From the NCBI GenBank assembly GCA_948146395.1, contig OX411559.1, positions 2,714,501 through 2,778,500 on the forward strand: 64,000 nt of DNA, read 5' to 3'. Every line of letters begins with the position of its first letter. The first letter of the stretch is position 1. The translations under genes and the position numbers were made by a program. Origin of the DNA: Fragum whitleyi (taxonomy: Eukaryota > Mollusca > Bivalvia > Cardiida > Cardiidae). The notes under the pieces are model-generated. The model was given only the letters and a program-made list of their open reading frames with translations, searched no databases and had not been told where the DNA came from. Positions 10,150 through 21,295 of the stretch are shown piece after piece.

Positions 10150-10370
10150 AATTATGTCGACACCAATGCTAAAACTTAGGTCAACTCTAGTGTTGGTCAA
10201 TCAGTTTCAAATCACGATTGATAATTGGTTTTTAGTTGGAAGAGTAAATCAACTAATGATCGATTGTACAATTCTTTCTTAGAAATTAATACAGCACTCC
10301 AAGTATCATCCTTTGAAGAATAGAACGGACATAAGTTTAGTTAAAAGACTCTTTCTGCAGATTTTGCTAC
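10150..10370. other. Unique sequence, nothing recognised
   Basis: No coding signal or repeat border was seen, apart from weak likeness at 10040-10130 to the stretch at 2690-2850 (CCCCTTGATGATG/CCCTTGATAGTA, GATAGTGAA). Confidence 0.4.
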
Positions 10371-10378
10371 CAACTTCA

Positions 10379-10450
10379 TGGCTCAGCATAAAACAGTTGT
10401 AACTGCATATAAAAATATAGGCAGTTACAACTGTTTCACACTGATTCATC
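10379..10450. repeat. Hairpin element, family H1
   Basis: GGCTCAGCATAAAACAGTTG, a loop near AAAAATATAG, and CAACTGTTTCACACTGA. Other H1 copies: 1829-1895, 39902-39969, and one split copy around 41150-41390. Confidence 0.75.
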
Positions 10451-10459
10451 AAACTGATG

Positions 10460-11100
10460 TCAGTTTCAAAAACAATATATAATGGCTTTCATTTATGTGT
10501 TAGGAACTGATTAATCAATTATGAAATTTCTTAGTCAATTATCACAATCAGAAGCCCAAACCAACTGATTATAACCGATATATCTGCCCATCACTAGTTG
10601 TAAGAAGCTAAATACGAGAAAGGCTTAAACCTCCTTACCTCTGCATTTAAAATCCTCTTGTCATGATTTCTATTAAAACTTGACAAAACATGTCAGATAA
10701 GATAAAAAGTCTGCCTTAGCCCCAACATATTTAAAATAATGTACATTCATTGCATTGACATTAAATAATACCCTAACAATTAACCTCTTATCCATTATTT
10801 ATCTTTATCCAACAATGTTTATAAAAAGGAGATTAAAAGTGTTTAATATAATTATTAAATAACTATCCATATTCATATTGCACTTGAAGGAGTCTAATTA
10901 ATGATCAAGTTACAACTATTTGAGTCCCTGTTAAACATTATTGCACAATCAAGTTTACTCCCTGCCTCACACATCATCAGTATTTTTAGCTCCCTTTTGT
11001 TAAGGAAGTCAACGTGTACTTATGAGTTTATCTGCCTTACAAAGTTCGACCTTGTTTAGCCTAGCAGAAAGAGATCATTCTCACCTATAACACTTATCCA
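10460..11100. other. AT-rich stretch, nothing recognised
   Basis: I read it on both strands and found no exon-like frame, RNA gene or repeat end. Confidence 0.45.
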
Positions 11101-11117
11101 GCTTGCAGACTTTATAC

Positions 11118-11313
11118 CACAGATAGCCAATACAGGTGGGGATTAGTGTAAAATTACCAAAAATTAACAACTAAAAATTATTTCATATTTTTCATCACAA
11201 TATATAATATAGACAATTCTATATTATTATTGTGATAAAAAAAATATATATATTATTTTTGTGGTTAACTTTTGGTAATATTATACTATTCTCACCCATG
11301 TTGGCTACCTGTG
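11118..11313. mobile_element. hAT-type MITE with perfect 8-bp target duplication
   Basis: Left end CACAGATAGCCAATACAGGT and right end ending ATGTTGGCTACCTGTG are inverted repeats that continue inward (AAAATTACCAAAAATTAAC against GTTAACTTTTGGTAATATT). CTTTATAC occurs at 11110-11117 and again at 11314-11321. An 8-bp duplication with C/G ends is typical of the hAT superfamily. Confidence 0.85.
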
Positions 11314-11564
11314 CTTTATACCCTATCCTGTACAGCCTATTCATTTTTTCTCTCTGATTTTATACTTGAAAATATAATGAATAAAGGAAAAATTGCAATA
11401 CTTAGAGATCAGTATATATTTATAGAGGCACTTTAGTTTTGCATTTACCCTTCTAAATTTTGTTAACCTATTTCCTTCAAATATTGGAGAAATTGTTACT
11501 GCAAAATTTACACTGGCAGACAATTGCACTTTTTCAGCAACTCGTCCCTGAAAGGCTATTTTTT

Positions 11565-11805
11565 TTTGTTTGAACAGGGTTTTACACTGATTTCAACAAT
11601 TTTTGGGGTTACATCACAGGGGCTGGATCACCTCAAAATGAATTCCTGGTAATTCTAACGCCAGTACTACAATTACATCCTTTCCTTGCCTCTAGCTCTT
11701 ATCCCACATATAACAACCCATTTTTGGACGACAAATAGTCAAAAAGAATAATGACAGTCTGGCGCGCTACACACTGCCCTACAACAGTGACTTACAAGAA
11801 AGGCA
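11565..11805 (-). mobile_element. SINE with part of the tRNA head deleted
   Basis: The minus-strand body is clear (GTGGGATAAGAGCTAGAGG, ACCAGGAATTC, TGTAAAACCCTG). Of the head only the A-box side remains (GTAGCGCGCCAGACTGTC); the B box is lost. Confidence 0.65.
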
Positions 11806-12112
11806 AAGATATTTGAAATTGACAGTAATAACTGATTTCTTATGAAACTTCTTAGGCAATTTAGACCTGTCTTGTATTTTTTGTTGTCTGTTAATCAATG
11901 GATTGAACTCATTTTGCTATCAAACTTTATATCATTTGAATTATTTCTCTATCAAACTGGAGCCAATAATCCTGTGACTACCAACAAACTTTTTCCACCC
12001 CTCAACCCCCTTTGTATTCCAGAAAACAACTGACATGTATTAACTCTTATAACTTTCCGAGAAAAGGCTCCTCAACCCTAAATGGGTCGACGTTGTCTAT
12101 ATATCTTATCAT

Positions 12113-13034
12113 TATAGTCCGTTTGACTTCTATATGGACCAACCTTTTCAACAATTACATAAAATTGCGTTTGAATGAATGATTTGTATGTGGTAAAATC
12201 TTAATTTCAGCTAGATACCATTCCAAAAAATATTTTTTGAAAATAAAATGATTTCAAAATAATGATTTTGTCTATCTAGATAATGTTAATATTTTCGCAT
12301 TTTCCGCTCTTAGACACGAGGGGTGATGTCAGCTGTTGAGTAGTAAGAATTATAAACATGTCATAAAAACACGTGGTTTCATACTAAACATTTGACAGAT
12401 GAAATGTCCATTATTCCTTATTTGGACATGCTAATTAGCATATCGATGTTCACGTCATCTTAAACTTAAATTTCACGTGATTTGAACCGTTATTACTCGC
12501 CATGTTATCAAGTTTTCCTCGTGAAATTCCCATCGACTTCTTTGAATAATGCTTTTTGATTGGTCTAAATAAGGGAATATGGGTTCATCTAATAGATAAA
12601 AAACAATTATCAATTATCTGTCAAACGGTTTCTGAACTAAAGAGAGAATATATTCAGATTTGATATGTAAGGGAAGTAAAAATTTTCGAAAACATAATTT
12701 TATAAAAGTACTCGGTTTTATCATAAAACGACTCGCTTACAATCCTACACTTTTGACTCTGCCCCTATGCAAATCAGAACTATAATCAGAACTATATTTG
12801 GTTATACAATTCGCTGTTCCGGTTTATACGTATACCAGGAGGTATGAAAAGCTGAGAGTTAACATGTAGACGGACGGACAAAATCATCATTTTACATTCA
12901 AAAATTCTGAAAAACAGAATTCGTCATGGTATTAGATGGAATATATGATACGACAAGAAAAAAATACGTTTCATTAATTCATTTCTGAGTTTTTCGGCGA
13001 AATGTTGGTCCATATAGAAGTCAAACGGACTATA
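12113..13034. mobile_element. TIR DNA element, 922 bp, unclassified
   Basis: Terminal inverted repeats of about 35 bp begin TATAGTCCGTTTGACTTCTA at both ends. The interior is AT-rich with no transposase-like frame, so it is non-autonomous. The TATA at each tip means a TA or TATA target duplication cannot be separated from the repeat itself. It holds CATATCG and two CACGTG-type sites (ACACGTGGT, TTTCACGTGAT). Confidence 0.8.
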
Positions 13035-13092
13035 ACCATATACCTTAGGGCAGGTCTATCTAATTTGCATATCCACTGCAACTTACCTCCCT

Positions 13093-13333
13093 TTAAACCG
13101 TTACATTCATGCTGAATAAAAACCTTGACAAATATCATTGAAATCAAATCACTTGATGCACTATGTGTGATTCAGTGTATATTTTTAAACACATTATTCT
13201 TAAACTTTTTTTATTTGAAAAGGCACATCAGTAGGTATAGACAAAGATCAGACTGCACATACGAACAGTCTGATATTTGTCTATACCTCCAGCCAAAGCA
13301 AGAATATTCTGGGTTCAGCATGACAAGGGTTAA
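13093..13333. mobile_element. M3 piggyBac-like MITE
   Basis: Left end is worn (TTTAAACCGTTACATTCATG), right end intact (TTCAGCATGACAAGGGTTAA). It contains the family hairpin CAGACTGCACATACGAACAG. Confidence 0.75.
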
Positions 13334-13480
13334 AATTTCATGATTGTTTAAGTTGCATAACATTCCTATATCACGCAATGGACCTCTACAGGTGTTATAT
13401 CAACTAAATGACATACATTTTGATCAACCTTTCCCAGAAGCAAAACTTCAAAGCTATAGATAAATGGATTTGATCCTTTT

Positions 13481-13829
13481 CAGGGGTGTGGAAATACAAC
13501 TTTTCTAAACTTGTCCATGGACAAGTAAAAGTTGATTCCCTACTTGTCCAGGATCAAACTGAACTTGCCCACAAAAAATGAATTTATAAATATTGAGAAA
13601 AGCATTGTTTAAAATGAAGAAAATGCTGTAAGCCAGCATTTTCTTCATTAAAGATAATGTTTTCTCCCTTTTCATACAAACAATAGGATGACTTTTCTCC
13701 TAGATCATAGTAGTAGTACTGTGCTCTGGTATTTACTTGTCCACTGACAAGTGGCCCTGAAAAATGTACTTGCCCAAAAGTGGAAAAGCCCATGTCGGAC
13801 AGGTCAGGCATGGGAATTCCACTCCCCTG
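13481..13829. mobile_element. MITE with ACTTGTCC subterminal repeats, family M6
   Basis: Ends CAGGGGTGTGGAAAT and complement of CAGGGGAGTGGAATTCCC. Inside are repeated ACTTGTCC/GGACAAGT words (for example ACTTGTCCATGGACAAGT) and a central hairpin AGAAAATGCTG/CAGCATTTTCT. Full copy also at 42423-42792; partial copies at 14935-15010, 38680-38770 and 44195-44400. No clean target duplication was seen. Confidence 0.8.
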
Positions 13830-13990
13830 CTTCTCAAGCTGTTCACAGCATATTCTAACAGCACAGAAAGTTTTAGCAGACAGTTTAGAGAATGATCATC
13901 CTGTAGAGACTTGCAGTCTGATCTTATCCCACACTTCTACTGAATCAGTGTAGGGGAAAAAAGCAGGTTTTGTGACTCAGACCAGACCAG

Positions 13991-14165
13991 ACCAGGATTT
14001 TAGTCTGACATTAACAAAATGGGGACCAAGGGCTCAATCATCAGGATATTAGGGGTCCTTTCTTCAATTTTGGGAGTCCCTGCTTTAAGAGTAGACTATT
14101 TCTTTAAGGCTTCAATCTTTAATATTGTTTAAATTTAGAGCTATTCCCTGGTTTAAGGTAAAGAA
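13991..14165 (+). repeat. Dispersed repeat, copy 1
   Basis: AGGATTTTAGTCTGACATTA ... TTAGGGGTCCTTTCT ... TAGACTATTTCTT ... GAGCTATT is repeated with changes at 25087-25255. Type unknown. Confidence 0.6.
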
Positions 14166-14184
14166 TTTATAGTCAATTTTGCAA

Positions 14185-14670
14185 ACAGTGTATGAAGAGG
14201 GATTGTCAACGGAACATTCTGGTAAAGTTTTATTGAAATTGGCCCAGTGGTTCAGGAGGAGATGTCATTCAAAGATTGTGGGCTCAAAGTAAGCCCCGCC
14301 ATGCCACGTTCATAATTATGGACCAATCACAATTTTGCAAACAATTTTTGAAAAGGGTCACCCAACAAACATTATGGTAAAGTTTCAATGAATTTGGCCA
14401 AGTGGTTCAGGAGCAGATATCTTTCAAAGATATCAAGCTCAAAATAAGCCCTGTCCTGCCACACTTACATTTATTGGCCTATCAAAATATCAAGAACAAA
14501 TTTTGGAAAGGGTCACCCAAGGAACATTCTGGTAAAGTCTCATTGCAATCAGCCAACTGGTTCGGAAGAAGAAGAAGTTTTGAGGATTATTGATGACACA
14601 CGACTCACTACACACTCAGGGTGATCCTAAAAGCTCCCCTTGAGCATGTTGTGCTCAGGTGAGCCTAGAA
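14185..14670 (-). mobile_element. Tandem-core element fragment, about 2.5 units
   Basis: About 150-bp units (AAGGGTCACCCAA, TGGTAAAGTTTCAATG, TTGGCCAAGTGGTTCAGGAG) end in AGCTCCCCTTGAGCATG and GTGCTCAGGTGAGCC, which is the AGCTCACCTGAGC terminus read backwards. Confidence 0.65.
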
Positions 14671-14934
14671 GCTATAAATTTACTCGAAAAAGGTTATATC
14701 GCCCCTCTGTTTCAATCATTGTAGCATTGATTTGTTTAGGTTGGGGGTTTGTTAGAGGCTGCAAATTTTCCAAAAATCACGAAAAAAATGATCAATTTTG
14801 CTTCAAAAGAGGAGGGTGAGGTTATATCAGAGTATGAATTTCTATTAGAATTTTTACATATTAATCTTTTGTAATGCCTTTGTCTATACTATCTGTTCCT
14901 CCTAAAATATGCTTTATTGGGGGTAAGCAATTCC

Positions 14935-15010
14935 CATGCCCAACAGGGTTTTTTATGCAGACAAGTGAATTTTTATAGGCCACTTGTCCATGGACAAGAA
15001 ACACCAGGGC
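14935..15010. mobile_element. M6 MITE fragment
   Basis: AATTCCCATGCCCAACAGG and CCACTTGTCCATGGACAAG match the M6 end and subterminal palindrome. Confidence 0.5.
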
Positions 15011-15500
15011 AAATCTTGGTAAGGTACAAAATAAATAAATAATTACTTTGTTTATATATCGATAGCTTAGAACACATTATTTTCAATTAAGAAATGCCGA
15101 GTTCCAAATTCCAATTATACCCATTCTTTTGACGCCTTCATCAGCAGGTTTGACCCCTAGAAATTACAGTTTAGGGATAAAAGATCCCTGAGTTTGAAAA
15201 GCTAGCACAAGCCCTGACTTAATAACATGTTCTTATCATCATGTGTGGCTGTGTGCAACAAGGGTAAGTATTTTTTGTTGATTTGTTTTGCCCAAATATT
15301 TTTAAGAAGAATTTATTTTTCAAAGAAAAGTAAACTCGGCCATCTGGCATTTAAACAAAATTGTTTATTCAACGCAGTGTGGTTAAACAAAATTTCCTAT
15401 AATCGAAGCTGAACCAGTTGCCAATAAATAATACTATTTAACACCACTTTAACCTCAATTAATGCAATTCTGAGGAAAAAGCTTATGTTTGCCCCTGCCA
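15010..15500. other. AT-rich stretch, nothing firm
   Basis: No convincing frame or RNA was found. It ends against a GGGGGCCCCCCC palindrome at about 15509-15520, next to the AGCTGCGT block. Confidence 0.4.
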
Positions 15501-15520
15501 AATTTGAAGGGGGCCCCCCC

Positions 15521-15920
15521 GGCCCGTGCAAAAAATAAACGCAGCTCTGCGTAAAAGCTGGATAAAAGCCGGCTTTTATCCAGCTTTTCTGCGTAAATAC
15601 AGAAAAACAGCACAAGAGCTGCGTATTTTTGAAAAGTTTTCAGGAAAGCTGCGTATTTTTCAGAAAGCTGCGTTTTATTATTTGAAGCTGTACAGAAGCT
15701 GCGTCTTTTATGAAAGAGCTGCGTCTTTTATGAAAGAGCTGCGTAAAAGCTGAATCTTTTTCTTTACAAGCTGCGTATTCTTCTTTCAGGTTTCAATTAT
15801 AAATTACCCAGTTTGTGGAAGCTGTGCAGAAGCTGCGTATTTAATGAAAGTAAAATTTGACATGATGAAAAGTAAATACGCAGCTTTTACACAGCTTTCA
15901 AAGGTGCGTATTTGTTTTTA
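15521..15920. repeat. AGCTGCGT word array, block 1
   Basis: About eight GCTGCGT words on the plus strand and two ACGCAGC words (left and right ends) are separated by variable AT-rich spacers, often GCTGCGTATTTTT or GCTGCGTCTTTTATGAAAG. A perfect 36-bp palindrome centred on GCCGGC lies at 15553-15588. The same vocabulary makes up 23086-23600. It is not a regular tandem repeat, because spacers differ in length. The left tip (GGCCCGTGCAAAAAATA) resembles the complement of the right tip of block 2 (CCCTTGCGAAAAATA), which suggests two copies of one element family. Confidence 0.7.
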
Positions 15921-15929
15921 GTGAAGACA

Positions 15930-16560
15930 AATAAATCAAACTTTGATAGACATAGAAAAAAAAGGCACTTTCTATTTTACCCTTTTAATTGCTTGTGAAT
16001 ATATAAAAAGTAGCAGTTTTTTTGTGTAAATTACCATATTACAAAATAGATTAAAAATTAACCAGATATTTGAATGAATTGAAACTTTAATATCACCTAA
16101 AGTTAAAATACCGAATATTGATTTAAACCCTTAAAATCCTGTTGTTGTTTATAGTGTTGAAACAAATTGCCTTTTTTAACTTCCAACCAGTGTAAGTTTT
16201 GTTTTTCCAACAATGATAAAGAAGATATCGGGTAATGTAGGCTGAGATCAGACTGCATATCAGTGCATTTATCTAGTTTGTCAATCATATTTGAAAAGAC
16301 TTAAGACATAGTGCATTATAGGTGTTAACCAATCATAATGTCCATTGTCATGCATTGGTTATCACCAATTATATCACCCCAGGGTGCTAGACAAAAAGCC
16401 TTTGATATACAACCTTCTTATAGCTAAGTCATAGATGAAGCAAAACCAATAGACAATCTTCCCTTTATCTCACCCTTTCTCCTAGCCATTCATTGATCCT
16501 AACTACCAACTACAACCAAACCAACCTATCTTCCCACCCACTGACCCACCCACCTAACCA
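15930..16560. other. AT-rich stretch before the microsatellite
   Basis: No exon-like frame or repeat end was recognised. ACCAATCATAATGTCC...TGCATTGGTTATCACCAATTAT near 16330 is a loose inverted repeat. Confidence 0.4.
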
Positions 16561-16561
16561 T

Positions 16562-17031
16562 TCATCCCATCCAATCCCTCCCTCCCTCCCTCCCTCCCTC
16601 CCTCCATCCATCCATCCTTCCTTCCTTCCTTCCTTCCATCCATCCATCCTTCCTTCCTTCCTTCCTTCCTTCCTTCCTTCCTTCCTTCCTTCCTTCCTTC
16701 CTTCCATCCTTCCTTCCTTCCTTCCTTCCTTCCTTCCTTCCTTCCTTCCTTCCTTCCTTCCTTCCTTCCTTCCTTCATTCATTCATTCATTCATTCAAAT
16801 TCATTCCTCCCTCCCTCCCTCCCTCCCTCCCTCCCTCCCTCCCTCCCTCCCTCCATCCATCCATCCATCCATCCATCCATCCATCCATCCATCCATCCAT
16901 CCATCCATCCATCCATCCATCCATCCATCCATCCATCCATCCATCCATCCATCCATCCATCCATCCATCCATCCATCCATCCATCCATCCATCCATCCAT
17001 CCATTCATCCATCCATCCATCCATCCACCAA
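16562..17031 (+). repeat. Compound tetranucleotide microsatellite
   Basis: Runs of CCCT, CCTT, CATT, CCCT again and then a long CCAT tract fill about 470 bp. Because 4 is not a multiple of 3, all frames cycle through a four-residue peptide. The long Ser/Pro/His-rich frame on plus and the Gly/Met/Asp/Trp frames on minus are therefore artefacts. Confidence 0.97.
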
Positions 17032-17271
17032 ACAATTAAGCAAATAATCAATGTTACAAAATGTTTCAATACCTATGTCTCATTTCAAAATACAAATGTA
17101 ATACCTTTGGTATTCTTTGATTTTTTTTTTACTGGTTTCAAGATAGTAAATTTAGTTTTGAAATGCAGGTCAAAGGTACACTTTTAAAAATATCTAAAAT
17201 AAAAAAAGGGTATTTTTTCCATATATTTTTCAAATATGTTTTTCTTATTATATAAGGATGCCTGAAATAAG

Positions 17272-17375
17272 GGGATAAATTTATCTCCCTTGGAGTACCT
17301 GATTTTAAAGATCATGTGACTTTATTAGCCAATCAGAAACTGTTATTTCCAAGCAAACTGGCACCATTTTGAAAA
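17272..17375 (+). promoter_or_regulatory. Possible promoter with CCAAT box
   Basis: CCAAT at 17329-17333 and an M-box-like ATCATGTGAC just before it lie 40-60 bp upstream of GCACCATTTTGAAAAATGG, where a short open frame begins. The arrangement looks promoter-like, but there is no transcript evidence. Confidence 0.3.
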
Positions 17376-17936
17376 ATGGCTCCAAAAAGGAAGCATGACA
17401 TAAAAAAATTTATTAGCACTTTACAGGTAATCTTCCTTATATTTAATTATCAAACAGTAAAAGAAACATGCCAATTTTATTATTGTTTGTCAGTATAGGT
17501 TCTATGAAAGTTAGAATTGGGATAAATTTACCTTCAATACTTTTTTGTTAGTGGCTGACCCAAAACACAATCCCACAAAATGGAGGGCACATTTTGAAAG
17601 TGAATTTCACACATGAAAATTATTTTCATCAATGCATTTCCTTTTTCAAAGGCAGTCTCAAGTGATATTTAACTGTGTAGTACTTTCTTCATATTTTCTT
17701 TCACAGAAATATTTGAAAAGATGTTAATAAATGATTTTTTTGTAACCCTTGTTTGTAATTGTGAATGACAAAAAAAGTTTAACATAATCAAAGAAAAAAC
17801 ATATCTGAATATTTGCTCCTTTAAATTTCAGGCAGGTGCTAAAAACTTATTAGATGATTGTTGTATACAGGAGATGAACAATGGACTGTTGATTCAATCT
17901 ACCCCTAACCCACTGGTCAAAGGAAAAGCAATGTAA
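17376..17936 (+). CDS. Possible small two-exon gene, 51 codons
   Basis: Exon 1 (17376-17426) reads MAPKRKHDIKKFISTLQ and ends at CAG before GTAATC. Exon 2 (17832-17936) follows the acceptor TTTAAATTTCAG and reads AGAKNLLDDCCIQEMNNG, then a Ser-Thr-Pro-Asn-Pro stretch, ending KGKAM and TAA. Phase 0 is kept across the intron. A CCAAT-type promoter lies upstream and AATAAA at 18164-18169. The product would be small and basic at its start, and I do not recognise it. The short length and low information make chance a real alternative; a noncoding transcript is another. Confidence 0.35.
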
Positions 17937-18318
17937 TATTGCAGTATGGGTAATTAAAGTATTGAATTATTAGAAGAGTTAAAGATTACCTTAATCATAC
18001 TTATTTTACTAAACCTATTCCTAGACAAAAACCTACTAGTTTGGAAGCCAAAAGACAACTAAATTAGCTTGTATGAAAAAATATCAGAACCATTAAATTT
18101 AATGATCTGTTTGAAAATATTGTGTGAAAAGAACAACCCCTTGTATCTTTCCCCATTTACACCAATAAATCAACAAGGTTCATGTTCAGTGTTGGGTTAG
18201 TAGGACTTCTTAATTAGTTAAATGTATACCTAATTAATTGCCTTTGGAAATCAAGTATCTGTTAAAGTGTCAAGGTAATCTGTTGACAGGTTTGGTGTGA
18301 ATAAGTGACATAGGAACA

Positions 18319-18600
18319 CACAAGGCTCCTGATTGACCCTTAAACCAGGGTTATGACCCTGAAAAAGCTGAAAATATCCTATTTTGACCCAAAGAAATTT
18401 CTTCCAAGTGGTCATTTTGATACACTGGAAAGAAAATTTTAGTTGTCAAAACTGGGTTAAGCACTGAAACTTTCAATGATGTATGATTCTAATTATTGAA
18501 TTTTCCCTTCATTTGATTACTAGAAAAGGTTGATTCAAACTGAAAACTACTCCTCATAATTAAGCACTTTGCCTTTGACTCCTTAATTTCCAATACTAGC
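18319..18600 (+). repeat. M4 dispersed repeat, decayed
   Basis: AAGGCTCCTGATTGACCCTT, ATTTTGACCCAAAGAAATTT and CTTCCAAGTGGTCA match the copy at 42014-42363. Confidence 0.5.
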
Positions 18601-18689
18601 TCAAGCAATAAATGTTTATCTCCCTTTTCCTTGATATTTTGTAATGAAAAAAGAGTTGTTTTTTTTTAAATTTGAAAATACATTTGAAT

Positions 18690-19120
18690 ATTTGCTCCTT
18701 TAATTTCAGTCAGGTGCTAAATACTTAGAAGATTGTTGTATACAGGAAAACTACAATGGAATGCTCAATCTACCCTTAACCCACTGGTCATAGGATGAGC
18801 AATGGACTGATGCAGTATGGGTAATATATTTAATTCTTAGAAGAGTAAAAGATTTAAATATATTGGTAACATTTTATTTAACCAAATCAATTCATAGACA
18901 AAAAACATACATTGCTGAAAGGCACATAGTAACAAAAATAGTTTGTATGTAGAATTTTCAAAATTTCATTTACTATTGGAAAACATTTTGTGAAAAGAAG
19001 AATAAATATGTATCTTTCTCCATTTCAATCAATATCTATAAATAGTTGAAAACAAAGGAATTATCAGTGTTGGGTTAGTAAGACCTCTCTCTCTCTTTAT
19101 TTATTCATAGTTTTATTTAT
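18690..19120 (+). pseudogene. Decayed tandem copy of the small gene's exon 2
   Basis: The sequence from CTCCTTTAATTTCAG onward repeats 17810-18250, including GCTAAATACTTAGAAGATTG, ACCCACTGGTCATAGG, GCAGTATGGGTAAT and CAGTGTTGGGTTAGTA. Small deletions shift the frame and bring stops early. The offset between copies is about 880 bp, indicating an old tandem duplication. Confidence 0.6.
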
Positions 19121-19149
19121 TCTCTTTTGAAATCAATTAAAGTTACAAG

Positions 19150-21290
19150 GCAATCTTATGTAAGGTTTGGCGTGAAATACAGTAATTAAAATACAATAAC
19201 TAGAATAAATTTGTTTATTAGAAAAGTATATTCTATATCCATTTAAATATCTAATTCCATTGCCTTGATTCAAGGTAGATAAATAATTCAAAGATTATCT
19301 CCCTTTGCCATAAAAACTCGAGTATACAAGTTTCAATAATTTTTGTTTCTGTCTTACTATGAATTTAGAATCCAGATGAAGAAATAAGGCCCCTATCTTT
19401 CAATTTAATTGTAAAGAAAAGGTTATTAATAAATATTGTTACCTAGCAAAATTATTTTGATTGGCATGCATATATAATATCTTAGGCATATTAATTTAAT
19501 GGGTCTGTGATATTTCATGGAAAACGAATTTGCAGAATTCAATTTTCGCCATCGTTATCTCTGTAAAATGCAAAAAAATATCCAATTGACATTGTTCAAA
19601 ATGAAATTTCGTCAGATATTGTCAACAAAAAGAACTAGAATAAACTATAAAGAACAAATGTTTTAGGCTTATCATTCCAAATATTAGGCTTTCCTTTTAC
19701 GAAAATGTTGTATGACTAAATATCTCTGTATCATCAGAAATGTCTTGAAAAAAGAAAAAAAAAATGTTAAGTTTGTGCTCTCATTAATAATCAAAATAAG
19801 AAATTTTTGTGATTGCAGGTTGGAATTTCAGGATTTGTTTCAAAATGCAAGTATATTCAAGCCCACTAGGCTCCCAGTATTCTGTGTTGATCATAATCAG
19901 AATATTCAGGCCTGTGGAGTAAATTAGGCACTCAAGTGCCCTAGTTCGTTAAGATTAGAACTAAATTGATCTATTTCTGTAGTAACAAGCAAGCTTTGAC
20001 TATTAAGTAATTATTGAAAAGAACCAATTATCGTAAATATGTGTAGAAATGTCAATCGGTCGAAATTACATTAAAATTTTTGACCAATACAATGAAATGT
20101 CACAAAATTTTTGTATTTGACAACATGTCATAGTTGACTAAATGACGTGGGCCCATCTGCAGATACCAAGGTCATCAATTGAGGTAAAACTCAGCGACAG
20201 TAAATAAATAAACAAAAAAAAGAGTTTCAATGAATCTTACTCCACTGCTTCTGGATTATACTTAACAAGGGCATTTCTTGGGTATTGGTGTTTCTCTTAC
20301 AAACCTTGTCTCTGTTTTAGGAAAGTTATTACTGTTACATTCAACATCTGGATGGAGGATAGTCAAAGAAAGATGATGACTGCCTTGGAAGATAAATGAC
20401 CTGATGGAACTTATTTAAAACAATTGTTTCCCATAATGAGATTTGCTCTTGGAAGAAACTTTTTCAGTATCTCTGACTTTAAGGTGAAGGCAACACTGAA
20501 GGTGAATTTAACTGAAAATTTTTAAAAATACATTAGGATTGTATGTAAGTTAAAGGTCATGGCCACAACTCTAGGTAACAAATTTTTAGGGTAAACATGT
20601 GTGGTGTCTCGACAGGAAATATTATCGAGTGTCTTCGGCTTAAGGACATTTTGGCTGTTATCATGGTTTTGTGTCTGTGCATCAACAAAATTTACCATTA
20701 AAAATCTCCTCAGAAATAATTAAAAGAACTGGAATTGAAATTGCAACAAAATTGAGTTTATTTCCAATTACAATGCAAAGCTATCAGAAATCATACTGCT
20801 TTACATTTTCTTAGAACATAAAGGATGGCTTTCAACCAAGTTTCATAAATTGTGTTGGATTTCCTCAAAACTATAACAGGATGATTGAAGAGTTACAGTG
20901 AAGGTTCCAATTGAAAATAGGGCTAATCCATTTTAAAACACAGGAAAAGGGGCCGTATGGAATTTTGCTCAGAATGTTCTTGTTAACAAGAAAAAAATTC
21001 CACAAATATTTAAGAATTTCCTTGACATCTTCACAGGATGATTGTAAGATCCTAAGGAATTTTCTTTAAACATGGGGCTGATCTGTCTGAAAACATGGAA
21101 AAAGGGGCCTTGTGGATTTTTGCTCAGAATATTCTCATTTATCGGATAAAGTGCTCCAGTATTATCAATTTTTCTTTATTCTTTCAGAGGAGGCCACAAG
21201 AAATTTCCTTTGAAAAATGGGGCTGATCCGTTAGAAAATAGAGGGAAAGGGATCTAATGGATTTTTCTCGATTATGCTTGTTTACAACAA
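19150..21290. other. 2.1 kb without a supported gene
   Basis: One acceptor-like site (CTTGTCTCTGTTTTAG, about 20320) precedes a short purine-rich stretch, but no matching donor or coding frame follows. Imperfect repeats of GGGGCTGATC...GAAAA...GG..AAAGGGG.C..ATGGATTTTTCTC occur at 20920-21260. No transposon ends were recognised. Confidence 0.4.
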
Positions 21291-21295
21291 ATTGT

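Noticed and set aside
16493..17069. Long open frames (184 codons plus, 66-92 codons minus) of Ser/Pro/His or Gly/Met/Asp/Trp repeats
   Set aside because: They are translations of tetranucleotide runs, which are open in all frames. No promoter, splice site or non-repeat domain supports them.
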